A DNA stretch of 64,000 bases from assembly GCA_000967895.1 (NCBI GenBank), contig FO203512.1:62001-126000 (forward strand). Direction: 5' to 3'. A model generated the notes under the pieces. It saw only the letters and a program-made list of their open reading frames with translations. It was not told the DNA's origin and searched no databases. Positions 38,684-48,242 of this stretch are shown here, one piece after another. Each line of letters starts with the position of its first letter. The stretch's first letter is position 1. The position numbers and the translations under genes are program-made. Source of the DNA: Oleispira antarctica RB-8 (GTDB lineage Bacteria > Pseudomonadota > Gammaproteobacteria > Pseudomonadales > Oceanobacteraceae).

Positions 38684-39583
38684 ATGAGTAATCCGTCCGA
38701 TTTCTTTTCTAATAAGCGCTCCGGCTTTGGCATGATGCCTGATATGGAAGAAGAGCAATTTTTGCTTTGGCAGAACTTGCTCGAGGAGCGCACAGGTATG
38801 TGTCTCGCACCTCAGCGAAAGTCCTTTCTTCAAACCAGCTTAGGCATACGTATGCGTGAGTTAGGCTGCGATGATTATGAGGACTATTACAAGAAGGTAA
38901 CGACAGGTTCTGGTGGCGGTATTGAATGGTCAATACTTTCTGATCGTCTAACGGTTCAGGAAACACGATTTTTTCGTGATCCTGATGCCATGGCGTTTGT
39001 GAAAAATCACCTGCTTGCAATGGTAAAAACAGCACCGCAAGATCGCTCTTTTGATATTTTGAGCATGGGCTGTTCTTCCGGTGAAGAAGTTTATAGTTTG
39101 GCGATGCTTGCAGATGAATGCTTATCCCACTTAGGATTTAAGTATTCTGTAACGGGAACAGACTTATCGACCGTTGTATTACGCAAAGCGAGGCAGGGTA
39201 AATACCCTATTCGTAAGTTAGAAACGCTGCCCGCTTCTTATCGTCAACGCTACTGCATTGCGGTTGAAAATAATGAGTACCAGATTATATCTGGATTACG
39301 AGACCGGACGTGTTTTTCGCAAGTTAATGCTTTGAATTTAGATGCTTTCCCTGTTTCAGGGTTAAGTATTATCTATTGCCAAAATTTATTAATTTATTTC
39401 CGTCGATGGCGTCGACGTGAAATCCTTAATGCTTTAGCTGATCGATTGGTTGAAGGTGGGATTTTAGTAACAGGTTTAGGTGAAATGGTAGACTGGCAGC
39501 ATCCAAATTTAGTTCAGGTTGATAGTAATAAATTATCAATTTATGTGCGACGTGATAATAATAATCAGATGGGAGGCCGCTAG
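38684..39583 (+). CDS. pilK: CheR-type receptor methyltransferase PilK
   Basis: A 299-residue methyltransferase expected to methylate PilJ. CheR features are LTVQETRFFRDPDAM, the SAM-binding ILSMGCSSGEEVYSLAM, and ISIIYCQNLLIYF-like text near residue 225 (SIIYCQNLLIYFRRW). The open frame reaches back into pilJ, but the ATG at 38684, eight bases after the pilJ stop, gives the conserved start. It ends four bases before chpA. Confidence 0.94.
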   Translation: MSNPSDFFSNKRSGFGMMPDMEEEQFLLWQNLLEERTGMCLAPQRKSFLQTSLGIRMRELGCDDYEDYYKKVTTGSGGGIEWSILSDRLTVQETRFFRDPDAMAFVKNHLLAMVKTAPQDRSFDILSMGCSSGEEVYSLAMLADECLSHLGFKYSVTGTDLSTVVLRKARQGKYPIRKLETLPASYRQRYCIAVENNEYQIISGLRDRTCFSQVNALNLDAFPVSGLSIIYCQNLLIYFRRWRRREILNALADRLVEGGILVTGLGEMVDWQHPNLVQVDSNKLSIYVRRDNNNQMGGR

Positions 39584-39586
39584 GCG

Positions 39587-42500
39587 ATGAGCCATGACTA
39601 CATCGCCCTGGAATGGGTCAAAGGCGAAATTGAAGAGACCCTTCAGCAGGCGCAACAAGCATTAGAAGCCTACGTAGAAAATACGCAGGACCGCACTCGT
39701 CTCAAATTCTGTTTGAGCTATCTACACCAAGTGCACGGCACTTTGCAGATGGTCGAATTTTACGGCGCCGCATTATTAGCAGAAGAAATGGAAGCTTTAG
39801 CCAAAGTATTGGTTGAAGGGGATGTTGCTAATGAAGCCGACGTACTTGAGGTATTAATGCAGGCAATTTTACAATTGCCAAGCTACCTCGAGCATATCAA
39901 GGTAGGTCGTAGAGACCTGCCTGTTGTGTTATTGCCGATATTAAATGAATTACGGGCTGCCCGTGGTGAAAGTTTAATGTCTGAAACGGCATTGTTTGCA
40001 CCTAGTATAAAAATTCCAGCAGCGCTTTCTGCTGATGAATTGAATAAATTCAATGATCCAGGTTTTGCCCCTTGGCTTAAAAAATTACGTCAAATGCAGC
40101 AAACGGCCATCTTGCATATCTTACGCGGTGAGCAAGAAGCGTTGGCGATTGACTATTTACATAAGGTTTTCTCTCGCCTTCACAGATCCTTAGGTAATAC
40201 ACCTCAGGGTTTAGTATGGCTGCCTGCGTTAGCGTTTGTTGAATACTTGAAAGCAGAAGACAGTATTCCGAAAAGTGCTAAGCCATTATTGCGTCAATTA
40301 GATGCGCAGCTTAAGAATACTCAAGACTTTGGTATTGAAGTATTAAACACCCCTGTTCCTGCCGAATTACTTAAAAACCTGCTGTATTATATTGCTAAGT
40401 CCCCACTGGATAGTGGTGCTGTTGAAACGGTTAAGACGGCGTTTAATTTAGCGGCTGCATTACCGAGCGAGCAAGAATTAAAAACTCAGCGTGATGCACT
40501 TTCTGGTCCTGATAAAAAAACTGTAGGCAGTGTTGTCGGTGCGTTAGTTGAAGAAATTACAGGTCTGAAAGAACGGTTTGATATTCTGGTCCGTGGCGAT
40601 GATGACCGTGAAGAAGCACTCGCATCGTTAATGCCTATATTTAAACAAATCATCGATACTATGGGGATGTTAGGGCTTGGGATGCCGCGACGTGTACTGC
40701 AAGATCAGCAAAGCATTGTTGCTCAGTTAATTGATCAAGGTAGTGCATCAGATTCTGATCTAATGGATACGGCTGGCGCTTTGCTGTATGTCGAAGCGAC
40801 ATTGAACGGTATGCAGCAAGAGGGCACGTTAGTTGAATCGAGCCCAGAAACTGTTTCTGTTACCAATGCACATAAAGCGGTATTGCATGAAACTCGAAAT
40901 GTTTTAGAGCAGGTCAAAGATGCGGTTGTTGAATACATTGCCAAGCAATGGGATGCCGCTGAACTAGAAGAAGTGCCGCATTGGTTGAGGTCTATAGAAG
41001 GCTCAATCAACATGATTCCACTACCTCGAGTAGCAAAAATACTTGAAGGTGTTGCTGACTTTGTTGAACAACAACTGATTACCCAAGGATTGAAGGCGCA
41101 GTGGAGTGTGATGGATAACTTCGCCGATATCCTTACTAGCGTCGAATATTACATTGAGCGTTATAGTAATAGCCCGCAAGAAGCGGATGAAAACTTATTG
41201 CAGCGCGCAGAAGTCGCTTTGTCTAATTTGTCCAGTCAGCAGGCTGAAGTTCCTGTTGATGAAGAAACGGCTGAATCTTGCGGTGAAGAGACCGATGATT
41301 TCGGTGCAGTATTAGATAGTATTGATCTAACAGCCGATGACTCATTCAATACCGAAGTCGATCTTGCCACAATATTGCAGGGTATCGCTGAACCTGTCGA
41401 TTCTGAGCCTGAATTAGTCGCGGTTGTTGACGTTGAAGAAGATGCACTTGAACACGTTGCTGAACTCAGTGTTGAAAAAATAATTTTTGAAGAACCGGCT
41501 GTTACTGAAGAGTCCGAAGAAGATGATCTTATTGATGATGAAATCATCGAGATATTCTTGGAAGAAGCTGAAGAAGTATTAGAAACGTTACAAGAATTTT
41601 GGCCCGAATATCGAGCTGACAACGCGAACAGTGAAGCACAATCGACTGTTCGCCGTGCCTTCCATACCCTGAAAGGGAGTGGTCGCATGGTAAAGGCGGG
41701 AGTTATTGGCGAATTGGCATGGTCGATTGAAAACATGCTTAATCGGGTGATAGAACAAACCATCACTTTAGGCGATAACGCGTGTGCATTGATTGATCAG
41801 GTCATCGTGCATATTCCAGAACTCATCGAAAATTTCCGTACCCGTAGTACTGTCAGTATAGATACCACGGCGTTGATGAATTATGCCGAAGCACTATCGC
41901 AGGGTGAGCGAGTTAACGATTTTGATACAGCGTTTTCATTACAAAACTCTGTCATTGAACTCAAAAACTCAGACGTTGAGCCAGTTGAAGACGTTGATTT
42001 AGTTGAAGAGCTTGAGCTCACTGAGCTAGTTGTTACTGAAGAACCTGAAGAAAATTTGATCGATGATGCACTGCTTGAGATATTTAGTGCAGAAGTAGCC
42101 ACTCATCTTGAAGCTGTCAGTGAATTTATAGAAGAATCGCAAGCGACAGATTTCAATAATGAACTATCAGACCAGTTACAACGCGCATTGCATACCCTAA
42201 AGGGTAGTGCACACATGGCAGGGATTACTCCCATTGCTTTAGTTGCTTCACCACTAGAAAAACTAGTAAAAGAACTGTGCGCCTACCAGATTAAAAACAC
42301 GCCTGGACTCGTTAACGTACTCGTAGAGGGTAGTGAGCTTATCAGGTCCGGTATTGAACAGTTGGAGACAAATCCTACTGCCTCTCTCCTTAATGAAACT
42401 GATTTTCTGATCAAGGTTGCTGAGCTTGAACAGCTTTTACTTGCGCCCATCTCTTTTGAGAGTCGAGAGCAAGCACTGCCAGATCCAGAACAGTTATCTC

Positions 42501-45500
42501 AGTTTTTAACACAGCGTATGGACGTTCTGTTAGATGCTGACGATATTGTTAAGCAATGGGCAAGTAATCCAGAAGAAGTAGTTGCTTTAACGCAATTAAG
42601 TGATGAGCTTGTTCAGCTTATTGATAGTGCAGACAAAGCTGAAATTTCGGAAGTCAGTGAACTTGCTGCCACGTTGTATGAACTGTATCAAGAAATACTT
42701 GAATCATCAGCCAAGCTCGATGTATCAATGCTTGAAGACTGCTTACTGTCAGCTCATGAAAGCTTATTGAGTATGATGGATTACTTAGCCGCAGGGCAAA
42801 GTGTATCCGCTGATAATGAAATGTTGGCACGAGTAAAAAATACTATTTTAGCTTTATCTAATACGACAATAGACCAAGAACCATTAGATCTTGAGTCTGA
42901 ACTCTTAGAGGAGGAAGCACTAGCAGTAGATAATATTCAAGAAGATCAAGAGCTTGATGAGACTCTAGAAGTGCTGCCTGAGGTTAAGCTTGAAGAGATT
43001 GATGATGACATAGATGCAGAGCTATTAGAGATATTTCTAGAGGAAGCTCAAGAGATAATGGAAGCGGCAGGTGTTGCTTTACAGCGCTGGCAAGCCGACC
43101 CTGACAATTTGAGAGACGTCGCAGAATTACAGCGTGAGCTGCATACTTTGAAAGGCGGCGCGCGCATGGCCGAGATGGCTGATGTTGCTGATCTTTGTCA
43201 TGAGTTAGAATCGATATATGAAGGCCTACATGATGGTCGTGTACAGTCTCGAGATGGTTTAATTCCTTTATTAAGCAGCTATCACGATATTCTAGACGAT
43301 ATGCTAGAGCACATTCGTAATGGGCAGGTTTTTGAATTAGACCCTCAGGTCATCGTTAAAATTCATGCGGTTGCCAAGGGTGCTGATCCTTTGGCTGTGA
43401 ATAATTCTACTGAAATGGATGCGTCTGCATCGGCAGATATAGTTGCCGATATGCAATCACTGTCTAAAGAAGTACCTTCGAACAACTATGTTAATAACGA
43501 TGTGATTTCATTAGACATTGATGAAAGCGATCGTGAAATATTAGAGATTTTTCTCGAAGAAGCTCAAGAGTTACAGCAAGAATTAGATGCTATTTTACAA
43601 GAGTGGCAATTAACTCCTGATAATCTCAGAGCAACAGAAGAAGTTCAGCGCATTATGCACACCTTGAAAGGTGGTGCTCGCATGGGAGGATTAGCCGAAG
43701 TTGGTGATCTTGCTCATGACTTTGAAGCTTGGATGGTCAAAGCACAGCAAGGTGAGGTTGAAGTAGATGATGCTTTCTTTGGGGAAGTTTTTCAGCGGCA
43801 AGATGGCTTAGCTGCCAGTGTTGATGCGGTAGCTCGATCGTTATCTCAACCTCAAAGTAATCAACTTATAGAAGCGGATATTGAGTTTGAAAACCCTATT
43901 TCTGCGCAAACTGATGTCTTGGTGGAAGTTGACGACGTAGTTGATGCAGAGCGCTTGGCAGAGACGAATGTTGTCCCTTTTAAACGCAATGACGTTGATG
44001 CTACTGAAGTCACTGAATCCGCTAACCTTCCTGTTGTTAAGCCTTTAACGCAACTTGACCAAGAAGCGACAGATAAGCCTCAACAAGGGCGTCGTGGCCC
44101 ACAGGAGATGGTAAAAGTCTCTTCCAATTTATTGGATAACTTGGTTAACCTTGCAGGTGAAACGTCAATATCGCGTGGTCGATTAGAGCAGCAAGTGACC
44201 GATTTCTCTTATTCTTTAGAAGAGATGGACTCGACCCTTGACCGCTTACGAGATCAGTTACGCCGTTTAGATATTGAAACACAAGCGCAAGTATTATTCC
44301 GCCAAGAGCGTCAAACTCCAAGTTATGATGATTTTGATCCGTTAGAAATGGATCGATATTCGCAGATGCAGCAACTAGCAAGATCGTTGGTTGAATCGGC
44401 ATCGGATTTATTAGATATTCGAGAATCACTCACAAATAAAACCCGCGATGCAGAAACGTTATTGCTGCAACAAAGCCGAGTAAATACCGAGCTGCAAGAA
44501 GGCTTGATGCAAACTCGCATGGTACCTTTCCAGCGATTGGTACCACGCTTACGTCGTATTGTGCGTCAAGTAGGACAAGAGCTTGATAAGCAGGTTGAAT
44601 TTAAAGTATTCAACGCTGATGGCGAAATGGACCGCTCCATTCTTGAGCGCTTAATTTCACCGCTAGAACACATGCTGCGTAATGCTGTTGATCACGGTAT
44701 TGAAAATAAACTTGAGCGAGCCAAAACAGCTAAGTCTGCGCAAGGTTCAGTTGAGCTAAGTATTTCGAGAGAAGGTGGTGATGTATTAGTTATCTTAAAG
44801 GATGACGGCCACGGTATTGATATTGACGCAGTACGCAAAAAAGCACTAGAACGTGGCTTAATTACAAAAGACAGTAAGCTCACCGACATTGAAATCATGC
44901 AGTTCATTTTGCATGCCGGTTTCTCAACGGCGCAGCAAGTAACTCAGATTTCAGGCCGTGGTGTTGGCATGGATGTAGTAAATAGCGAAATTAAGCAAAT
45001 GGGTGGAACGCTATTTATTAATTCAATACCTGGGCAAGGCACTGAGTTCCAAGTGCGACTACCATTCACCGTATCGGTAAACCGTGCGTTGATGGTTAAG
45101 GTGGGAGATGATTTATACGCGGTGCCCCTAGACAGTATTCAGGGTATTGTACGAGTATCGACTCATCAATTAGAAGCACTCTATCAGCAGCCGCTAGGTG
45201 AGCGTACTTTTGAGTATGGCGGAGCAGATCATCGCCTAGAATATTTAGGCACTATGCTTGGCACCGATGCACAACCTAAGCTCGTTGGGCAAAAAATGCC
45301 AACGCCAGTATTGTTAATTAAGGGTGAGACCCCTTATGCATTGCAAGTGGATACGCTATTAGGCAGCCGAGAAATTGTAGTAAAAACACTGGGCACTCAA
45401 TTCAGTAGTGTGATGGGTGTTTCTGGCGGTACTATCTTAGGTGATGGTAGTGTTGTAATCATTCTTGATTTACCTGCGATGATTCGTAGCCAAAGTAATG

Positions 45501-45946
45501 TTGAATATCAGCGAGCGATGGCGCTCGATGCTATTGAAGCCGAAAAGCGTCATGAATTAGAGGTGCGTACTAAGCGTATTCTAGTTGTAGATGACTCTGT
45601 AACGGTGCGGAAAGTGACAACTCGACTGCTAGAGCGTAATGGTTTCGAAGTATTCACAGCTAAAGACGGTGTCGATGCTATCGCTACTTTGCAGGACCAT
45701 ATTCCTGACTTAATGTTATTGGATATTGAAATGCCTCGCATGGACGGCTTCGAAGTGGCTTCGATCGTACGCCATGATTCACGTTTGAAGCATCTCCCTA
45801 TTATCATGATTACCTCACGTACGGGTGATAAGCACCGCAGTAGAGCGTTCTCTATTGGTGTTAATGAATATTTAGGCAAACCATTCCAAGAAGATAACTT
45901 GCTCGAGAATATTGAAAAATTATTAGCAGGTGACGCGGAGAACTAG
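39587..45946 (+). CDS. chpA: Chemosensory hybrid histidine kinase ChpA with multiple Hpt domains
   Basis: A 2119-residue CheA hybrid. Canonical Hpt motifs are HTLKGS at His693 and His869 and HTLKGG at His1186 and His1358. The N-terminus has a variant HQVHGT (His47). At least two more Hpt-like helical bundles in between appear to have lost the histidine (for example LRSIEGSINM near residue 470). Long linkers are E-, D- and V-rich. From about 1505 come the CheA dimerisation helix (SSNLLDNLVNLAGE), the ATPase domain (MLRNAVDHGIE near 1692), a CheW domain (about 1830-1965) and a C-terminal receiver (VVDDSVTVRK, Asp near 2045). It phosphorylates PilG and PilH. It is somewhat shorter than the P. 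aeruginosa protein. Confidence 0.97.
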   Translation: MSHDYIALEWVKGEIEETLQQAQQALEAYVENTQDRTRLKFCLSYLHQVHGTLQMVEFYGAALLAEEMEALAKVLVEGDVANEADVLEVLMQAILQLPSYLEHIKVGRRDLPVVLLPILNELRAARGESLMSETALFAPSIKIPAALSADELNKFNDPGFAPWLKKLRQMQQTAILHILRGEQEALAIDYLHKVFSRLHRSLGNTPQGLVWLPALAFVEYLKAEDSIPKSAKPLLRQLDAQLKNTQDFGIEVLNTPVPAELLKNLLYYIAKSPLDSGAVETVKTAFNLAAALPSEQELKTQRDALSGPDKKTVGSVVGALVEEITGLKERFDILVRGDDDREEALASLMPIFKQIIDTMGMLGLGMPRRVLQDQQSIVAQLIDQGSASDSDLMDTAGALLYVEATLNGMQQEGTLVESSPETVSVTNAHKAVLHETRNVLEQVKDAVVEYIAKQWDAAELEEVPHWLRSIEGSINMIPLPRVAKILEGVADFVEQQLITQGLKAQWSVMDNFADILTSVEYYIERYSNSPQEADENLLQRAEVALSNLSSQQAEVPVDEETAESCGEETDDFGAVLDSIDLTADDSFNTEVDLATILQGIAEPVDSEPELVAVVDVEEDALEHVAELSVEKIIFEEPAVTEESEEDDLIDDEIIEIFLEEAEEVLETLQEFWPEYRADNANSEAQSTVRRAFHTLKGSGRMVKAGVIGELAWSIENMLNRVIEQTITLGDNACALIDQVIVHIPELIENFRTRSTVSIDTTALMNYAEALSQGERVNDFDTAFSLQNSVIELKNSDVEPVEDVDLVEELELTELVVTEEPEENLIDDALLEIFSAEVATHLEAVSEFIEESQATDFNNELSDQLQRALHTLKGSAHMAGITPIALVASPLEKLVKELCAYQIKNTPGLVNVLVEGSELIRSGIEQLETNPTASLLNETDFLIKVAELEQLLLAPISFESREQALPDPEQLSQFLTQRMDVLLDADDIVKQWASNPEEVVALTQLSDELVQLIDSADKAEISEVSELAATLYELYQEILESSAKLDVSMLEDCLLSAHESLLSMMDYLAAGQSVSADNEMLARVKNTILALSNTTIDQEPLDLESELLEEEALAVDNIQEDQELDETLEVLPEVKLEEIDDDIDAELLEIFLEEAQEIMEAAGVALQRWQADPDNLRDVAELQRELHTLKGGARMAEMADVADLCHELESIYEGLHDGRVQSRDGLIPLLSSYHDILDDMLEHIRNGQVFELDPQVIVKIHAVAKGADPLAVNNSTEMDASASADIVADMQSLSKEVPSNNYVNNDVISLDIDESDREILEIFLEEAQELQQELDAILQEWQLTPDNLRATEEVQRIMHTLKGGARMGGLAEVGDLAHDFEAWMVKAQQGEVEVDDAFFGEVFQRQDGLAASVDAVARSLSQPQSNQLIEADIEFENPISAQTDVLVEVDDVVDAERLAETNVVPFKRNDVDATEVTESANLPVVKPLTQLDQEATDKPQQGRRGPQEMVKVSSNLLDNLVNLAGETSISRGRLEQQVTDFSYSLEEMDSTLDRLRDQLRRLDIETQAQVLFRQERQTPSYDDFDPLEMDRYSQMQQLARSLVESASDLLDIRESLTNKTRDAETLLLQQSRVNTELQEGLMQTRMVPFQRLVPRLRRIVRQVGQELDKQVEFKVFNADGEMDRSILERLISPLEHMLRNAVDHGIENKLERAKTAKSAQGSVELSISREGGDVLVILKDDGHGIDIDAVRKKALERGLITKDSKLTDIEIMQFILHAGFSTAQQVTQISGRGVGMDVVNSEIKQMGGTLFINSIPGQGTEFQVRLPFTVSVNRALMVKVGDDLYAVPLDSIQGIVRVSTHQLEALYQQPLGERTFEYGGADHRLEYLGTMLGTDAQPKLVGQKMPTPVLLIKGETPYALQVDTLLGSREIVVKTLGTQFSSVMGVSGGTILGDGSVVIILDLPAMIRSQSNVEYQRAMALDAIEAEKRHELEVRTKRILVVDDSVTVRKVTTRLLERNGFEVFTAKDGVDAIATLQDHIPDLMLLDIEMPRMDGFEVASIVRHDSRLKHLPIIMITSRTGDKHRSRAFSIGVNEYLGKPFQEDNLLENIEKLLAGDAEN

Positions 45947-45947
45947 T

Positions 45948-46973
45948 ATGCCTCACGCTAAAGCTGCAGCGAATGTCGGTATTATTGTCGATAATTTGTT
46001 ACAGCAACACCTGTTAAAAACGGCATTAATGCACTTTGGTTTTAAAGTAATACTCACAACAGACCCAAGTAAAATGAATGACAATCCTGAGCTAGCGGCA
46101 GAAGTTGATGCTTGGGTTGTCGACATCATTGACGAAGATGCAGAGCATCTCTGGCTAGATGATTTATTTGATGGTGATGTTCCTGTGCTATTTGGTATGG
46201 GAGAAGCACCTCAGAGAAGTTGTGAGAACTATCCACGCTGGGAAAAGCGTCTCTTTGCTAAAATGAAAGAGCTTTTAGCAGGGTATCCATTAGCCATCGC
46301 GGATGAAGATACTCTTAATAAGCTTGAATCAGCGGTTACTAAAAATAATCCATTCCCCCTTCCTGCTATGTTTAACAATATTGAACTCGGCTTACCTGCA
46401 GAACATATCTGGGTATTGGGCGCTAGCCTAGGCGGGCCTGATGCCGTGAAAGAGTTTTTAGATGCACTTCCACAAGGGCTTCCGGTTGGTTTTATTTATG
46501 CTCAGCATATTGATAATCGTTTTCAGCAAGCCTTAATACAAACATTAGGCCGTCATGCAGGCATCACGATGGTGCCGTATAAAGAAGGCTCTCAGATTAA
46601 TACGGGAGAGGTCATGTTGGCACCCGTTGAACATGAATTTAGCTTTGATTTTGAAGGACGAGCAGTCAGTAAAAATGAAGCCTGGCCTGGACCTTATGGC
46701 CCTTCAGTTGACCAAGTCATGCTTAATGTAGCTCAGCATTTTGGCAATCGTGCACGTTATATATTATTCAGTGGCATGGGTAATGATGGTGCCGAAGCTG
46801 CTGTGAAAATAAGTCAGCAAGCTTCCACTATTTGGGCTCAAAATAGTGAAAGCTGTGCCAACAGTTCGATGCCTGACAGTGTGGTCGCTACTGGGCATGT
46901 TTCTTATATAGGCAGCCCGAGACAATTAGCCTCGCAGCTGGTAAATTATCTTCAAACACAGTGGATGAAGTAA
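45948..46973 (+). CDS. chpB: CheB-type receptor methylesterase ChpB
   Basis: A 341-residue protein. The catalytic serine is in VLGASLGGPDAV (about residue 165), the histidine in FIYAQHIDNRF, and the aspartate in SGMGNDGAEAA. The N-terminal 120 residues look like a receiver domain, but the usual acidic pair is reduced to VDN, so phosphorylation is doubtful. It is expected to demethylate PilJ, opposing PilK. The ATG at 45948, one base after the chpA stop, is the likely start. It overlaps the upstream extension of chpC only slightly. Confidence 0.92.
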   Translation: MPHAKAAANVGIIVDNLLQQHLLKTALMHFGFKVILTTDPSKMNDNPELAAEVDAWVVDIIDEDAEHLWLDDLFDGDVPVLFGMGEAPQRSCENYPRWEKRLFAKMKELLAGYPLAIADEDTLNKLESAVTKNNPFPLPAMFNNIELGLPAEHIWVLGASLGGPDAVKEFLDALPQGLPVGFIYAQHIDNRFQQALIQTLGRHAGITMVPYKEGSQINTGEVMLAPVEHEFSFDFEGRAVSKNEAWPGPYGPSVDQVMLNVAQHFGNRARYILFSGMGNDGAEAAVKISQQASTIWAQNSESCANSSMPDSVVATGHVSYIGSPRQLASQLVNYLQTQWMK

Positions 46974-46975
46974 TC

Positions 46976-47449
46976 ATGAGTGCAGAATTAGTAACACAAG
47001 ATGGAATAAGTGAAGTATCAAGTTTATTGATTCCTTTGCATGAAAAACAGCTTATTTTACCGAACGTAACCGTTGCAGAAATTATCCCTTATCGTTCGCC
47101 GACAGTGATGAGTGGGCATGCTAACTGGCTATTGGGGCAGCTAGAGTGGCGTAATATTGATATTCCAGTTATTTCTTATGAATTACTCAGTGGTGCTGCA
47201 ATGCCACCAATAGAAGGTGCTCGATTAGCGGTTGTGAATGGCACGGGAAATAATAGTGCGCTTCCTTTTTTCGCTATATTAATTCAAGGGATTCCAAAGC
47301 TTACACACGTTAAAGAAGATGATATTGTAACGGTAGAAGCGATGCACTCTGGGCCTTACGATCAAATGGCTGTTAGCCTGTTTGATGAGCAGGCGATGAT
47401 TCCAGATTTAGAAATGATCGAAAATGAACTGTTAAGACATATTGGATGA
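46976..47449 (+). CDS. chpC: CheW-like protein ChpC
   Basis: A 157-residue CheW-domain protein: LLIPLHEKQLILPNVTVAEIIPY and GQLEWRNIDIPVISYELLSG. In Pseudomonas ChpC is a second adaptor that can link extra receptors to ChpA. The ATG at 46976 follows the chpB stop by two bases; the open frame's earlier start lies inside chpB. The assignment is firm from order (chpA-chpB-chpC), moderate from sequence. Confidence 0.9.
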   Translation: MSAELVTQDGISEVSSLLIPLHEKQLILPNVTVAEIIPYRSPTVMSGHANWLLGQLEWRNIDIPVISYELLSGAAMPPIEGARLAVVNGTGNNSALPFFAILIQGIPKLTHVKEDDIVTVEAMHSGPYDQMAVSLFDEQAMIPDLEMIENELLRHIG

Positions 47450-47453
47450 CCTA

Positions 47454-48197
47454 ATGAAACACTTATTCGCCCAAGCCGTTATAATCTTCTCTTTTTTCAC
47501 GCTGTCTTCAGTATCGTCTGCAGAAATCCGTGAAGATGGTAACCTCGCCCAAGAAATAGTCTTATTAGAAGCGAATAGTTATCGAGTAGTAACCGAATTT
47601 AACGTCTATGCAATGCAGAAAGATAAAAAATCGGAGCAGCGTTTGTTTGATGTTTTAGCAACAGGCGACCAGCTAAGTTCACTTTTTGCTGAGCAGTCGA
47701 CTGAACTAGCGCCGAGTTGGGCTAAGTATCGGAGTTTTGCCCGAGCTAACTACAAACAAGCACAGGGTGATACTTACATATTTAATGATATGCGTGCATT
47801 ACATCAAAAGTTATTAACGATCATTTCGACGGTAAAAAAACAAGTTAACAGTGATTTATTGCCTGCAAAAGACCTTTATAGAGTTAACGGTGTACTATTA
47901 ATTGAACAGCTAGCATCAGAATATCTTGAAATGTCAGCGGCGACCTTCGGAGCGTTTGGTTTCGCGGGCAGCGAGCAAGCGATTAAAATTGAAGTACGCA
48001 GTGAAGCTTTTGAGCAAGTTATTGATGAATTGAATAAACTGTATGTCGATGATGCGGATAAGTTGAAAGCGATTAAAAAGCTAGCGTTACGCTGGAGATT
48101 CATTAAAAGCACTTTATTGGCTTATAACCAACGCTCAGCGCCTTTTGCTGTTGCTAGAACGGTTGGCTACATTCGTAAGCAACTGGCTGCCATATAA
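47454..48197 (+). CDS. Predicted secreted all-helical protein at the end of the chp operon
   Basis: A 247-residue protein not recognised as a named family. The N-terminus MKHLFAQAVIIFSFFTLSSV with SSA cleavage is a typical signal peptide. The mature part is predicted all-helical, with a repeated character of long amphipathic helices (LLEANSYRVVTEFNVYAMQ, ALHQKLLTIISTVKKQV) and an ending LRWRFIKSTLLAYNQRSAPF. The overall style resembles periplasmic helical sensor modules such as those of PilJ, but I see no decisive motif. An ATG at 47442 would overlap chpC by eight bases and hide the signal peptide, so 47454 is chosen. A partner or ligand carrier for PilJ is a guess. Confidence 0.75.
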   Translation: MKHLFAQAVIIFSFFTLSSVSSAEIREDGNLAQEIVLLEANSYRVVTEFNVYAMQKDKKSEQRLFDVLATGDQLSSLFAEQSTELAPSWAKYRSFARANYKQAQGDTYIFNDMRALHQKLLTIISTVKKQVNSDLLPAKDLYRVNGVLLIEQLASEYLEMSAATFGAFGFAGSEQAIKIEVRSEAFEQVIDELNKLYVDDADKLKAIKKLALRWRFIKSTLLAYNQRSAPFAVARTVGYIRKQLAAI

Positions 48198-48242
48198 ACT
48201 CCAATGCCAGATTAACAATCTAAATTATCAGCAGTAGGCTAC

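Noticed and set aside
41236-41766. Minus-strand open frame of 176 codons
   Set aside because: Shadow of chpA: the serine-rich translation is the complement of the acidic linker codons, and chpA has clear domain homology.
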